Assembly (NCBI GenBank): GCA_037074765.1
Contig: JBAMDO010000184.1
Span: 1-64,000 of the forward strand
Reading direction: 5' to 3'
DNA: 64,000 nucleotides
Source: Mansonella perstans
Taxonomy: Eukaryota > Nematoda > Chromadorea > Rhabditida > Onchocercidae
The number at the start of each line of letters is the position of its first letter. The stretch's first letter is position 1. Positions 13,501 to 28,010 of the stretch are shown one piece after another. Made by a program: the position numbers and the translations under genes. The notes beneath the pieces were generated by a model that was not told the DNA's origin, did no database searches, and saw nothing but the letters and a program-made list of their open reading frames with translations.

Positions 13501-16500
13501 TCTGTTTATTAATTGAAGTATTAATTGGCAGTACAGTAAATTAAGAACAAAGTAATTTAGAGCAAAAAAAAAAGTACGTTTTTTATTTTTCCATACTGTA
13601 CGTGTATGTACCATGCCTGCGTTGCATGTATGTGTATGTTTGCATATGTTTAAATGCTCTTATACGTGAACAATTGTTTATTTGTACGTGGGCCTGCTTA
13701 TACGTATGTGCATGCTTGTGTATTTCTGCGTCTGTTTATACGCAATATTTTTTTTAACCTCTTTTTATTTTGTTTTTTCGTCTTTTTTTAAATCATTAGG
13801 CTATTCTGAAGTCCGGAATAATCTGTTCTGAAATCCGGATCAATTTGTTTTTAAACAAAAAGCAAAAAAAAATTTCAAATTTTTTCTCTTTTGAACTATA
13901 AAATTTTGTAATAAAGTACTTTACTAAAAAAATAAAAAACTGCTAAAAGTAAATTTTTGGAAAAATTTTCATTTCGGAAAAAATTTTTGGAAAAAAAAAA
14001 GTATGCGTTTACGTATACGTATGTGTCTTTATGTTTATGTCCGTGTATGTTACGTGTACTTGTATGCATATTTGTACGTTCATTTGTCTTTATGTATTAA
14101 TATTTGTCCGTGTGTATGTGTGTGTGCACAGCAAAAGTATGTTATGTTTGCATATGTCTGTATGTGTGTGTGTCTCTATAAATGGAATATTTTTCTTAAC
14201 TTTTGCTAAAACAAAACATTCTAAACTTATTTAAAAAAAAAAAAACTAAAGAACAAATAGATTTAAATGTTAGGAAATGAGTGTTAGTTATATGAAATGC
14301 TGTCAAATATTTCCAAATAAAAAGTGTAAAACTCTGAGGCCTATTTCAGAATTTTAGGCCCATTTAGGATTCCAGCTATTTTTTTTTTTTTTTTGAATTT
14401 TTAATGTATTTGCTCAAAATATAAATAAACTTTAACTAATTTCCTCAAACAATTACATGCATGCTGAATTATTTTAATAATAACTTTGGTTCATAACTAA
14501 ATTTTAAAATAATTCTCGCATTTATCTGATTATGCCCACATACGTGCACATAACATACATGTATGCACATATAGAAATAAATACACGTACGTACGCATAT
14601 AAAGCATCTTTAAACTTTGATAATTTTTTTAAATTATTTCAAATATAAAACTTATTTCAATTACTTAATTAATAACTTAATTAAGCTTACAAATAACAAT
14701 ATGACAAAAATACATATATTTTATGTTTGGGGAAATTATAATGGTTTGAAAGTTTTTTAAAAAATTTGTTAAATATCCAATTTCTCTGGAAAATATTCGT
14801 GCAGGAAAAAACCATTAAATTTTATCATTATTATTTTAGCACATGGTCCACCAATACGTGTACAAATTGATTCGCCTAAGAACTTGCATGTTCCGGTTGG
14901 TGGTCGAGCTCGTTGGTATTGCCGGATTATTGGACAATGGGTATCCATCATTCGTCTTTCTTACTGTCTTTTTTTTTTCTTTTGGAATTTCAATTTCAAT
15001 TTTTTGATTTTTTTCGCACTTTTTTTATTTCGAATCAAATTATACGAATCTGGCACAAAAACAAATATAAGCTCAATTAATTGCTGTTATTAATAGTATT
15101 CAACAAATACTGTATAAAATGCGAGAATTTAGTTGGATTATTATTACTTAATAATTTTAGACATTAGTTAGCTATTTGATGTTCATAAATTACTATGTTG
15201 AAATGAATTTTTTTTTTTAAGACTCCTGGAATTCGATTGCAATGGTCAAAAGTTGGTACTGCTGGCTTACCGAGTAATGCTGCTCAGTATGATGGTGAAT
15301 TAGTGATTGATGGTGTACGGGAAACTGATTCAGGTCAATATCGTTGTACTGCATCAGGTGATCACCAATTTGCTACCGATGATGCTACATTAAATGTTGA
15401 GCCGAAACGGATCAAAGGTTTTTTTTCCTGCTTAACTGATATTGTTTTCTATTCTTAATTATAAATGAATTATTTGATTTGATTAATAATTAATCTGGAA
15501 ATTATAACGATCCATGTTAAATTCTTCAGAAATCAAATTAGTAATTCATTAATTATTGCATAGATTCATTTGTTTTTACCTTATATTTAAAGTTACTGTA
15601 ACTTCAGAGATTTTGATATTAAGCAAGATTTTGCAATTCCTGTTTGAATTGTTTCATTCATTCATCGTAGTATGTTTAGCGTAAGATTCATGTAAAATGT
15701 TGACATTACGTAATATTCAAATTTTCGGCATAGATTTATGCATTCAATTATCTTGATATATTTGAAGTTAACATAAGACTCACGCACGTAAGGCTTCATC
15801 AGCACTATGCATGATTTACATTTTCTTCTGGTATAGATTCATACGTTCAATCTTCTCTTTATATTTAACAAATTAAACCATTTTAATCTGAACTTCTCAA
15901 TATTTCCATTAGAAATTTAAATCATTCAAAAATTAATTTCCTTTTTTTCCCGCTCTCTTTTTTTATTTTATCACAGGCAAATTTATGAAACTTATTTTTT
16001 CAAATTTTTTCTGTTTTTTTTCTTTTTTCTATCCTAGTGTATAATTTATTTTGATTTTAAAATTGAAAAAAAAGTCAACACAGAAGAAATTTTTTGATTT
16101 AGCTGTTGGTAGAGTACCACCAGTTATGATTGATCCATTGGAGCAAGTGGTAAATGTAAATGATATGGTTACTTTTCGTTGTTGGGTACCTGGTTTATCA
16201 TCCTGTGAATTGAAATGGTACAAGGAAGATATTGGTGGACAATTACCATATGGTGTTTATCAAAGTGATGGTACATTAAAAATTCCGCAGGCGCAATTGG
16301 AACATAGTGGCAGTTATATTTGTACCGCTTCGAATGAATATGGTATTGGTAAATCACCACCTGCACGACTAACTGTTAAGCAGCGTAAGTTAATAATAAT
16401 AATAATAATAGTACTAGTGATAATAGAAATACAGGAATGGTTGGTGAAATTGTTTTTTTTTATCTTTAATCATTGATATGAAGTAATTTATTATTATTGA

Positions 16501-19500
16501 ATACAAGCATTTTATTATTATATGGATTAGTTTAACTTATTATTTGCTGATTATTTTGCGTGAGGTTAACTAATTAATCTACTGATTGATGCTAATCTGA
16601 TTTTTTATAATTTTGTTCGATCTAAATTTTAATAAATAAATTATTAGTGCTAAAATAATAATGTGATGCAATAAGTAAATAAAATAAATCATTTAGCTAA
16701 TTAATTGAGCATTAAGCTTTTTTTCCGCTATCATCATCGCATGAGTTTCGGGAAGGCTATTGTAAGGTAAAATTACCTTAAAAAAAACAATACATATTAT
16801 AGCATTGCGACGTCCTAAAGTTGACCCGCAAGAAAATATGGTTGCGGAAGGTGAACCAGCACGTTTCCGTTGTTGGTTACCTGGTGATCCAACAGCAGTT
16901 TTAACATGGAGAATGAAAGGTAATGGTCCATTACCAGCTGGTATACAACAACAAGATGGTATTTTGAATATACCAAGTGCTCAACGTCATCATGCCGGAA
17001 GTTTCATTTGTACTGCAAGTTATCCAGGAACCTATAAGCCACCAATGGAAAGTCCTGTAGCTAGATTAATTGTGAGACCAGGTATGTACTTATTCTATAA
17101 CTTGATTATGAAAAATTAATTACCATTTATCATTACATTACTTTATCTTACTCGTTTATTTCAATTTTAAACTACTATTATAATCAATTTTGATCATAAT
17201 TAACAATATATCACAACAAATCATGATTCATCAGAAATGAACGAACAAAAATGTCTAACAGCAACGATTTTACTATTTATTAGTGAATATTTGCGAGTTA
17301 AAACAATTTTTTCTTTCTTTTTGCAGCAAATAATCCAATGATAGATCCACCGGAGCAAACAGTAAACGAAAATCAACCAGCTCAGTTTCGTTGTTGGGTT
17401 CCCGGTAATCCAGCAGCAATCCTTCAGTGGCGACGTACTGATGGTCGTCCGCTAGGACATGAAGTTAGCGATAGGCAGGGAATCTTATCCATATCTCGCG
17501 CTCAATTGTCAGATGCTGGTGAATATATTTGTTCCGCACGAGATGTTGACAGTGGAAGATCTGTTGATTCATCTCCAGCTCGATTACATGTTCATAGACG
17601 TATGTTCCCATATGCGTAACGTCTTAAAAATTCAATTAATTAGTTTATTTCAAATTAAATAATATATGCCAATTCTAGCTTTACTATTTAAATTTTCGAA
17701 AATTTTTTTTGCTTCCATCAAAAACATTTATTAAAAATTAAATTAAATTACCATATATTCCACCATTCTTCCATCAGTCATTTATTGTTTATCAAAAGAA
17801 AAATTATCAAATTAATTATCAAAATTTGTCGAATTAATTATCAAATCTTAATTTATCAAATTTTGGTTTATCAAATTAATTATCGAAGTTTAATTTATCG
17901 AACTTTTATTCGTTAGATTAAAAAAGAAAAGAAAACAATTCAAAAGTTCATAATTCACATTAAAAATTCAAAAAAAGATACTGTAGTAAAAAAATTTATT
18001 TTAAATTCAAACATTAATTAAATAAATAATTTAAATTACAGATCTCTAGTTTAATTATTAAAAAAATTTTGTTGATCAAAATTTTAATCATTTCTTTTGC
18101 TTTTATCAAATATTTATTATAATTTATTTTTTTTCTCCTTTTTTTTGCAAATATTTATTATAATTTTTCGTATTTTTGAAAACTAACATTGCAATTGCAA
18201 ACGTTTACAAAACAATTATCATATAATTTTTCACGTATTTTTTCACGCACTTTTTTTTGTCACGTTTTTCTTAAACAATCACATTTACTGGTATTTGTTT
18301 TCTTTTCTTTTTGCGGTTTAAAATGCACTTTTTTGAAAAAAAAAATTTGCTCCTTCACTGTTTTTGCTGTTTTGTGTCGCACCACATGCACATATTTGTT
18401 ACACTTTTTAAAGCTTATCAAATTCAACAACGACCAATGCAGTCATTGGGAAGATTGCTAAAACCACTGGTTGATCCGGAGCATCAAATGGTCTATGAGG
18501 GTGATCCGGCAATGTTCCGCTGCTGGTTACCATCTAAACCAGCAAATGTACGCCTGAAATGGTCTAGAGCAGATGGTACAGCATTACCAATTAGTGCATA
18601 CGATGATGGTACCGGTACATTATATTATGTAAGAGCACATATATCAGATGCTGATTTCTACGTTTGCTCAGTTCTCGATGAAAATGGTATTCCGATAGCG
18701 GAATCAAAATCGGTTCAATTAAAAGTTAAATTATACGAACGACGAAAAATTAAACGTAATATTTCTACGTCGTTTTTTTTTTTTTTTATTTTTTTGTTTG
18801 TTCGATTTTTTGCTTTTTTTTTTCATTAATTTTATTTGTTTGTTTTTTTGAAGCACCAAATTAATTATTTTCTAACACAAGAATTTGTAATTAATAAAAA
18901 GTAGTAAAAGAAAATTCTTTTTGTTAAAAAAATTTTTTCACAACTTTTTCTTCTGTTGCTCTTATGCACAATCTTTTTTTTGCACAAATTTAAAAAGCGC
19001 TTTTTTTTGCAATAATTGATTTACAGAAAAAAAGTTTTTAATTTCTGATAACTTTCTTTTGTTTTCGATTTTTATATATTATTTAAACAAAACATTGATA
19101 AAAAAAGTTTTTTTTTTTCATAAATAACAATTTAAAAAGATTTTAATTGGTTTTTTAGGAACATAATTTTTGAAAATGATTTAAATGGATTACTTTACTG
19201 CGAGAGTTTATACTTACTTTTGGGAATGGATGGATTACTTAACTGAGTAAATGGATTATTTTACTGAGTTACTCGAGAATAATGCTTCGTATATGAAAAT
19301 CAAGGACATTCTTTCTTTTGCATGACATTAAGAAGAAATGTGAAAGTCGTGGTGCATTAAGAATGCTGCACTTACATTAGATTTCATCCTTAGCCGAGAA
19401 AATTCCTGAGTTTTTTCGTTGATTTTTCCGAGTCAATTTCAGGAAATATGATTGTATCCGGAAGAAAACAAATTAAGGTATTCAAGCTTGAACTATAAGA

Positions 19501-22500
19501 TAAAGGAGGAGAAAAGACAAAAAATGAAGAGAGAGTATTGTAAAAGTTTGGAAAAGACTGATGAAAAAATTTTATTATAATGAACTTTTTTTCTTACAAT
19601 TTTGAATTAGCAGTAAAAATTAGTTTAATATTTTTTAAGCATTTTAAAATTTCAAATTTGTTTAGGAAAAAAAGATGAAAAAATTTTTGCAAACTGAAAT
19701 TAAATGCATTTACAAAAAAAAGGTGCAAATATATTATTTTAGGCTACAAGATATTTTCATACATTTACAGATTTAAAGAAATTTTAAATATATTCAAAAA
19801 ACAAATGAACATAAATGTATTTTGTTTGTTTGCTTTTTCCTATCAATTTAATTTTGAGAAAATTAATTATTATGAATTTACAAAAATGGATTAATTGATT
19901 ATTTAATTAACTTTTTATCTTCCTTGTTTTTTTTTCTACGGCTTATTTTTTTAGCTCAAGTACCACAAGTTGATCCAATTGAGCAAACCGTTGAAGAAGG
20001 TGCACCATCAAAGATTCGTTGTTTTGTACCTGATCAACCAAATGCTGTACTAAAATGGCGGAAACAAGATGGTGAATTACCAATTGAAGCAACACAAAAA
20101 GACGGAATTTTATACATTCCGCAGACGGAAATTGCACATGCCGGAAATTATATTTGTACAATGGATGATATTTCTGGTGCACCAATTGAGTCTGTTCCCG
20201 CAAGTATTCGTGTAATACAACGTAAGTTTTTTTTTTCTCTCTCTCTTTCTCTCTTTTCTATTTTATTAATAATTATTAAATTTATTGTTGTTTTGAAATT
20301 TTTTTCAACCTTACATAAGAAATATTTGCGCTTATATTTTTTGAATGAGATGAGAAGATAATAAGTAAAAATGTTAATTGGAAGTTATGTGAAGTGTGTT
20401 AATTGTTGAGTGGTAAGTTGAAATTATGAAAATTGGACGAAAAATAAATTTTTTTGAAATGTAAAATATTTTTTAATTTTAATTTAATTAAAAATTAAAA
20501 TTTTATTTAGTTTTTTTTAACTTTTATTATTACTTATTATTATTTTAAATGCTTGTTACTTCTATATTGGATGCGATAAGCGCTTATTGCAGAAGCTGCT
20601 TGTCACCGTATTCGATAATATTTTTACTTTATTTTTGATTTATATTTATTTACTTTTATTTATTTATTTTTCAAGTGAACAAAAGTTTTTCAAATTAAAT
20701 TAACTTTTCTAATTAAATGTATTTAGCTTATCTAGAAAAATTTTCTATTTTTAAATTTTAACAATGAATATATTATAAAATAAAAAATACTGTCAATTGC
20801 GTAATAAAAAGCTGCCTAATAAGCGCTTGCCGTACAGCATTTATCTTACCGTACTCAAATTAATTGTTTGCATCAAATCAAAATTTCAAGTTAAATATTG
20901 ATAAGATAAAACAATTGGTTTTTTTCTTTTAACTAATATCATCAGATTATTAATTTAGCTAATTAATGAATATTGTAAGCTTTTTTCTTTTGTCTTTTTA
21001 AAATTTTCGCACAAAACAGCTGATAGTTTTTCGCTTTAGTTTTCTCGTCAATTTTCATTTTTCTTTCTTTTAAATTTTAAACTATTTCTAACTAACCTAA
21101 AATTTTAAATGTATTCCTGATCTAGATTATTTCTTTTGTATACTTTCATTAACGAATAATTTCGGCAAGTAATTTTTAACTGAATGAATTTCAATATTCA
21201 ACCGATAAAAAATTAGTCAATTCAAATTTTAATTCGAATAATCAAAATTACAAATTCATAATTTATAGTTTGTTTAATTAATCAGCACTAATAATTTGTA
21301 ACTGTAGCTGGTAAGCCACCACGACCAGTTGCAACACCAAATGATCAGGTTTTGAAAGTTGGTGAAGAAGGACGATTTCATTGTGATCCAAACAGCGATG
21401 AACCAGCAACTATTCGTTGGGGATTTGAAACAGCAGATGGTTTATTACCGGATGGTGTAGTAGCGGATGACAATGATTTGATCATTCAGTCAGCTAAAAA
21501 TTCAGATGCTGGTGAATATATCTGTACTGCAACCAATCAATATGGTTCTGGTGAAGCTGAACCTGTTCGTCTTCATGTTACTGAAAGTATGTTATTCAAA
21601 AAAAAAAATTGAAAAACTTATTTTTCTTAAAAAATAATTTTAATCAAAAATATTTTAAATTCACATTTATGGTTCCTGATTTTCAATTTTTGCAATATAA
21701 TTTTAAATTTATGTTTTTTTTTCTCTTTGGATATTATATTTTACTTTTTTTTTCTTAACATTGAAATCATTGTTCTTAATTTTGTTCTGTATAATTAATT
21801 TCTATTAATTAAAATAATTTTTGATAGAGTCAAAAAAGTTGCTGCCATAAATTTAAAAATTTAAAAGTAATGAAATAATTTGTATTGTTAATAATTATAA
21901 TTAAATTTATTGCTAATTTTTTTTTTGTAGAAGAAATACCACCAACAGCTCGTGTAGTACCACGTGTTTGGAATGGACAAACAGGTGAGAAGCATCAGTT
22001 TCAATGTATTACAACTGGTTTTCCGGAACCAACTATAGTTTGGACTGGACCAACTGGCGAAATATTACCTGATGATGTTACCGATGTTGGTGGTGGTTTT
22101 TTGGATTTTCAAAATGCTCGAGCTGATATGAATGGTGATTATACATGTACAGCAACAAATATTGTTGGTGAAGCGAGTGATCATGGATCTGTAAATATTG
22201 GACCTTCGCTTACTGTACGTACAAGTCCACCTGGGCCACGAATTGTTTTAACTGTTGGTGAACCATTGGAAGTTAAATGTGAAGCATTTGGTGAACCGGA
22301 ACCGGAAGTTGAATGGTTACAGTAAGTGTAAATATTATAAATTTTATTTAATGAATGCTCATTTTCGTTTTATTGTTCTTTTTCTTATTTTTCACTTTTT
22401 CCCTGTTTAAATTTTATTCAGTAAATAATTCCTTATTAATATCATTAATAAAAAAAAATTTTCATCCCAATCTTTAATTTTTACTTAATTTCTTCTTTTT

Positions 22501-25500
22501 TCGAACACTTCTGAGTAATCTCTTTTTCAGTGATCCGGGACCAGAACGAGGTGATCTTCCAGATGATTTCAAACCGGTTACAATTTCGGAGCAATTCATT
22601 CGACATCCAAGTATTGGACTTGGTAATGCTGGTGTATATACATGTAGAGGTAGCAATATTCAGGCTTCAGCTAAAAAGGATATTTATATCGAAGGTATGT
22701 ATATATACTTTGTTTAAAGTTAAACCAAATTTGAAATAAATTAATTATATAAGGATATTTTAACATGTAAATGTTTAAATATTTTTACATCCTGAATCAA
22801 TAGGAATAAAAGCATGTATTACGTAGGTAAAATATCTGTAAAAAAAATAAAATATTTACCCAAAAATATTAGTTAATTAAAAAATTTATTTAAGCTACAA
22901 ACTTAGATGAGTTATAAGATATCATAAAATTTGTTTAAAAGTTAAACGTTTAAATTTTAAATGTTTTAAGATACCGGAACAACTGCCTAATTAAGCGTTA
23001 TAAAATAATAGAAAAGGATCCTTCTAAGTTACATGTTTACAGTTTTAATTGTAACACGTGGAAATAACATAGATGAATTAATGCATTAATGACGTTATTT
23101 CATTAATTACGCATAGTCAAAAATTTAATTTCATAAATAAGAATATAGCAATTTTTTTTGGTTAAGAAGAATTCTCTTTTTTCATTGATTTATTAATTAT
23201 TTATCAACTTTTGGTTTTTTTTTTTTTTTTTTTTTTAAATTCCTCAAACATTTATTTTAATTTTAATAAATTAGTCAAATTTATTATCTATTCTTCCTTC
23301 AAAAAAGAAATTGTGATTAATTTTATAGTTAATTAACTCTCTTTGTTACTTATTTCATCAATTAAATATAACATAAATGCTAAATTGATTTAAGATTTAA
23401 TGAATTATTACTCAGTTCAAATATTTGTTTTAATCCTAATGAATTAGCCAAATTTATTGCAATTTTTTCAAATTATGACAGGTTTTTTTTTTTAAACTTT
23501 AATGTCGAACTGATAATTAAGATACAATAGGTATTCAAGTATTAAATTAATGATGAATATACAACAATATTCTAGTACTTTTTTTCTCACAGTTGTGGAA
23601 CCATCAAAAGTAGCAACAGTTGCAATTCTCGGTGGTTCAACGCAGTGGTTTGATCCTGGTCAGTCAGCTGATTTGATATGTGTTGCAACGGGTAGTGAAA
23701 TTGTTGATCGGATACAATGGGTCAAAATTGATGATACATTACCTAGTAGTGCACAGGAAATGGACTTTGGAATTTTACATTTGGATAAATTTAAGGTAAA
23801 AGCAAATGTTCAAATTTTCTGGTTTAAATGTAAATATTTAAGAAAATCTATTAAGAAATACCGAAACATTTGTCATTCCTTTTTTCTTCATATATTTTTA
23901 ATTTTTAACCTCTCTTTGACCTTTTCTTTAAAACGAAAAATAAAGCAGCGATTAATTTTATTGCTATTTCAATTGCCTGTCACATATTTTATAAGTTGAC
24001 AATTAGTATAAATTATGAATTGATTAAAGTAATGCAAAACTTTAGTGAGTTATTTAATTATTTCAAATACATATCACAATTTATTTTCTAATAAATTGAC
24101 TAATTAATTTTTTGCAATACCTTCATTAATTAACAATTGGCATAAATGATAAATTTTAAATGCTGTAAAATTTTTATTGAATTATTTAGTTATTTTTTTA
24201 AGAAGCTAAATTTATTTATTCCTACATCATAATTTTTGTAATGATTAACTTAATTATTTGATATTTCTTATTAAGATTATAATAATAGTGTGTTACTTAT
24301 TGATGATTTCATTTAACATTTATCAATACTGTAAATTACATTTGATTATAAAATAACAGATTTTAATTAATTAAAAGATGGTTAAAAAAGGAAAAAAACT
24401 ACAAATATTATTCTAAAATTAAAATCTTTCATAAGATTTGATTTGTCATCATTCCACAAACTTATTATTATTAACGATAATTAATTGATTATCAATGATA
24501 ATAACCATTTTATAGTATGATTATATGAATTTGCTATAAATAATTTTTTTTTTTACTTGTAGAAATCTGATAGTGGCGAATATGAATGTCGAGGATATCG
24601 TCATAATGAATTAGTGGGAAGTAATCGTGTTACAGTACATGCTAGAAATTTTGCACCATTAGATATACCGCGAGTAGAAATTGATTCACCCACTATTCGG
24701 GTTATTAATCAGGGTGAATCAATAAAGCTAGTATGTAGAGTTGAAGGTAAGTTTTGTTTTGTCTTGTTTTTTTTTAAATTTTCTTGAGTTTTATAATTTT
24801 GTTTCTTTAATGTATTATTATTATTATAATATTTTCATTCAGAAAAATTTTAAAATTATTCCCAAAATTTATGAGAAAAGAAATTCTTTAAAAAATCCAT
24901 AATTTCAATGAAGATTGTGGAAGTAAAGAAAAAAAGTTTTTCTCCAAAAAAATGTTATCATAACTTTTTGAAATAATATCCTTTTCTTTTTTTGTCTATT
25001 CTAATTTTTTATTAATTCGATTAATTAATGTTACTCATTAGTCAGTACATTAATTATGCGAATTTAATTAAATAGCGGGTTTATAATTGCTACTTCATTT
25101 TCAAAACTATAATTTATGAAAAAAAAAACGATTTTATGAATAAGGCTTCTGAGTACTATTGCATTTTAAAATTTAAGTTTAGGCATAATAAAAAATATTT
25201 AGTAGTTTCACTAAGTATTTTTTCTTTTGTGATAATTCACTCTAAATTTTGCATAAAATTTTATTCAGTAAAATATTAGCTTGAAAAATATTACGGAAAC
25301 GAAAAAAAACTTTTGAACATTCCGGAAAAATCATCACGAAATTGTCGCTGAATGAACTGTTAGGATTTAGGAGGTGAAAATCGTGGTGTTAACTTTGAAT
25401 GGGCTTTACTTCGTGGTGGCAGTATTGTCCGGCAATACTCAATAGACAATACATTGGAGATTGAAAAAGCTGATCCATCGAACGATTACGGAGTGTATCG

Positions 25501-27977
25501 ATGTGAAGTGGAAGATGATGATGGAGAATTGTTGGGACAAGCATATGCAGCTGTCACTATTGGATTTACCGATCCTTCCAGTTTGTTGTGACAATTATTT
25601 TTGCTTTCACATAGATGGCTAATTTAGTCAATTGAAAAAAGGATAACTATTATAATTACTATTATATCCATCTATTAGCCGGTGCAATATTTGCTATCAT
25701 GCGAAAAATTTATGTTATCAATAAATTACTGCAAAAGTCATTAATCTAAATCATTTTGTTATGCTATTGGAAAAAGAGATGAGAAATTGTATGTACGATC
25801 GTTGTCTGTGAAATTGAATCTGAGAATTGAATGTTCGATCGGATTGTATGATTCAAATCTGTGAAATTGAATGCAAAATAAGACTCTGTGAAATGAAATG
25901 TGCGATCGGAATTTGAAGAATTGAACGCGCAATCGGAATCTGATAAATTGAATGTGCTACAGGAATTTAGGAATTGAACGTGTGATCGGAATCTGATAAA
26001 TTGAGTGTGTAACGGGAATGTATGATTGGAATCTGTTAAGTTGAATATGTGATCAAAATTTAAGAAATTTAATGTGCGATCGGAATTTGATAAATTGAAT
26101 GTGTAATTGGAGTTGCAGAAATTTAATGCATGATTGGAATCTAATAAATTGGTCATAATCATTTCTACTGGCTATATCTATAGGTTACAAAACAAATTTA
26201 TTTGATCCAGTGATAAGATTGTCGATATTAGTGATCATTAATGAATTCATAGAATATTCATGCAATTAATTAGTAAGGAAATGTTATAAAAAAAACTTCC
26301 TCATCTTTCTTCTTTTTAGGATTTTTGTTTTTGTTTTTTTTTTATTTTCAGTAATTTTAAAAAAGTATCAAATTAAAAATGATAAATTATGTATCTTGTT
26401 TTTTGCTTTAAATGCATTAATTTATAATTAACATTTTCGCAATATTTTTTAGATGCACGAATTGTTAAATTTGATGAGAAATCACCTGCAACAATTGAAT
26501 GTCCAGTTTATGCAATACCTGGCGCAAGTGTTACATGGGTAAAAGAAGATGGTAAATTACCGACTGATGCAAAAATAATCGATAATAAATTAATGTATGC
26601 CATTTTTCTTTGTTTTTTTTTTTTGCAAAACTTTGTATTCTAATTAGTTTTATAAATCAAAGAAAAAAAAGTTGATATTAAAAGAAAACAATATTGGGTA
26701 ATGTTAAAAATGCCTTTACAAAAAAAGGCCTTATATTTAAATGTAAATAATTTTAATAAATTTTTTAAAACTTTTATTTATTTCAGAAGTTAAAAATTTT
26801 TCTGTGAACTTTTTATTTCTTTAAACATTTGTTTTTTTTCAAAATCAATTTTTGAATATATTTTGTAAAAATTTTTTTTAGAATTGATGAATTTGATGAT
26901 GATGCAGTTGGAATGTATGTCTGTAAGATGGAAAAAGATGGTAAACGCGTTGAAGGTTATATCAAAGCAGAAATATACGGTTGGTATATTTTAATTAAAT
27001 TTAATTAACAAAAAGAAAAAGAAAGTTGATAAATCTGTTATTTTTAAAATATGACTTGTTATAAATCTTAATTAGTGTTTTTAAATAATTTAATTTTTTT
27101 TTTAAAGTTCCGGATACAATAATACAAGTATTATTGGAACCATCATCGGAAAGTATATCATTGGGTGATCGCGCATGGTTTGATTGTAAGGTAACAGGTG
27201 ATCCGGACGCTGAAATAACCTGGTCAAAAGAGGGTGAAGAGGAATTACCTGATAATGCACAGGTTTTTTTTTAATTTTAATTTTACGTCCCTGTCATCTC
27301 TATCGTCCCTATCTTTTCGTTAACAGAAATATCTGTTACTTTTAATTTGATCAATGAGAAAGTTTTACTGTTACTAAAGAATTAATTTCGGAATGGAATT
27401 TGACATGATATTAAATTATGAACGGAAATGAAAAAAAAAATAGTATGATAAAAAACAAAATCTAATAGAAATAAGTAGGAAAAAAATAAATAAATAAAAA
27501 TAAAATTTGATCAAAATTAATTTTGTCGAATAAAAAGAAATTTTTAAAATTAAAATTCAATATGCTGAAATAATCTGGTCAAAAGAGGGTGAAGATGAAT
27601 TAAAATACACATGAAATGCAATACACATGCTTTAATACATGCAGAAACACACATTAAATATGTATGCAAAAAAAGAATGAAATGTTAATTTCAGATTATG
27701 ATTAAGTGTTTTTCAGGTTATGGGTAATCGTTTACTATTTGTAAACGTACGTGAAGATAATGGTGGTATCTATAAATGTCATGCAAAAACAAAAGCTGGC
27801 CCATTGGAAACACGAAATGTGCTCAATGTTGGAAATGCAAAACGCAAGCGAAAACGTATTTCACGTAAAAAAGAAAAACGTGCCCATAAACAGCACGCTG
27901 GGGAAAATAATAAGAAAAATAGTTTATCGGCCATTTTTGGCACCTGGTTTACATCTGGCTAGACAAATTTATCGTCC

Positions 27978-28010
<33 letters not shown>

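Larger units (their letters stand above)
11822..14839. other. unc-52: Short-isoform 3' UTR region and intron
   Basis: Holds the likely 3' UTR of the short isoform, (TG)n tracts near 11946 and 12965, the 30-bp minisatellite at 13172, and TATG/TACG-rich low complexity at 13600-14190. No further coding exon was seen. Confidence 0.7.

Noticed and set aside
16169..16366. Minus-strand frames opposite Ig exons (also 19943-20203)
   Set aside because: Shadows of well-supported plus-strand Ig coding exons.
25581..25591. In-frame TGA after Ig 11 as a further isoform end
   Set aside because: A phase-1 donor TCCA/GTTTGT just before it joins Ig 12 correctly. The extra tail is only three codons and not basic, unlike the two real candidate ends.
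25764..26162. Minus-strand 132-codon frame
   Set aside because: It coincides with the 27-bp tandem repeat inside a perlecan intron.
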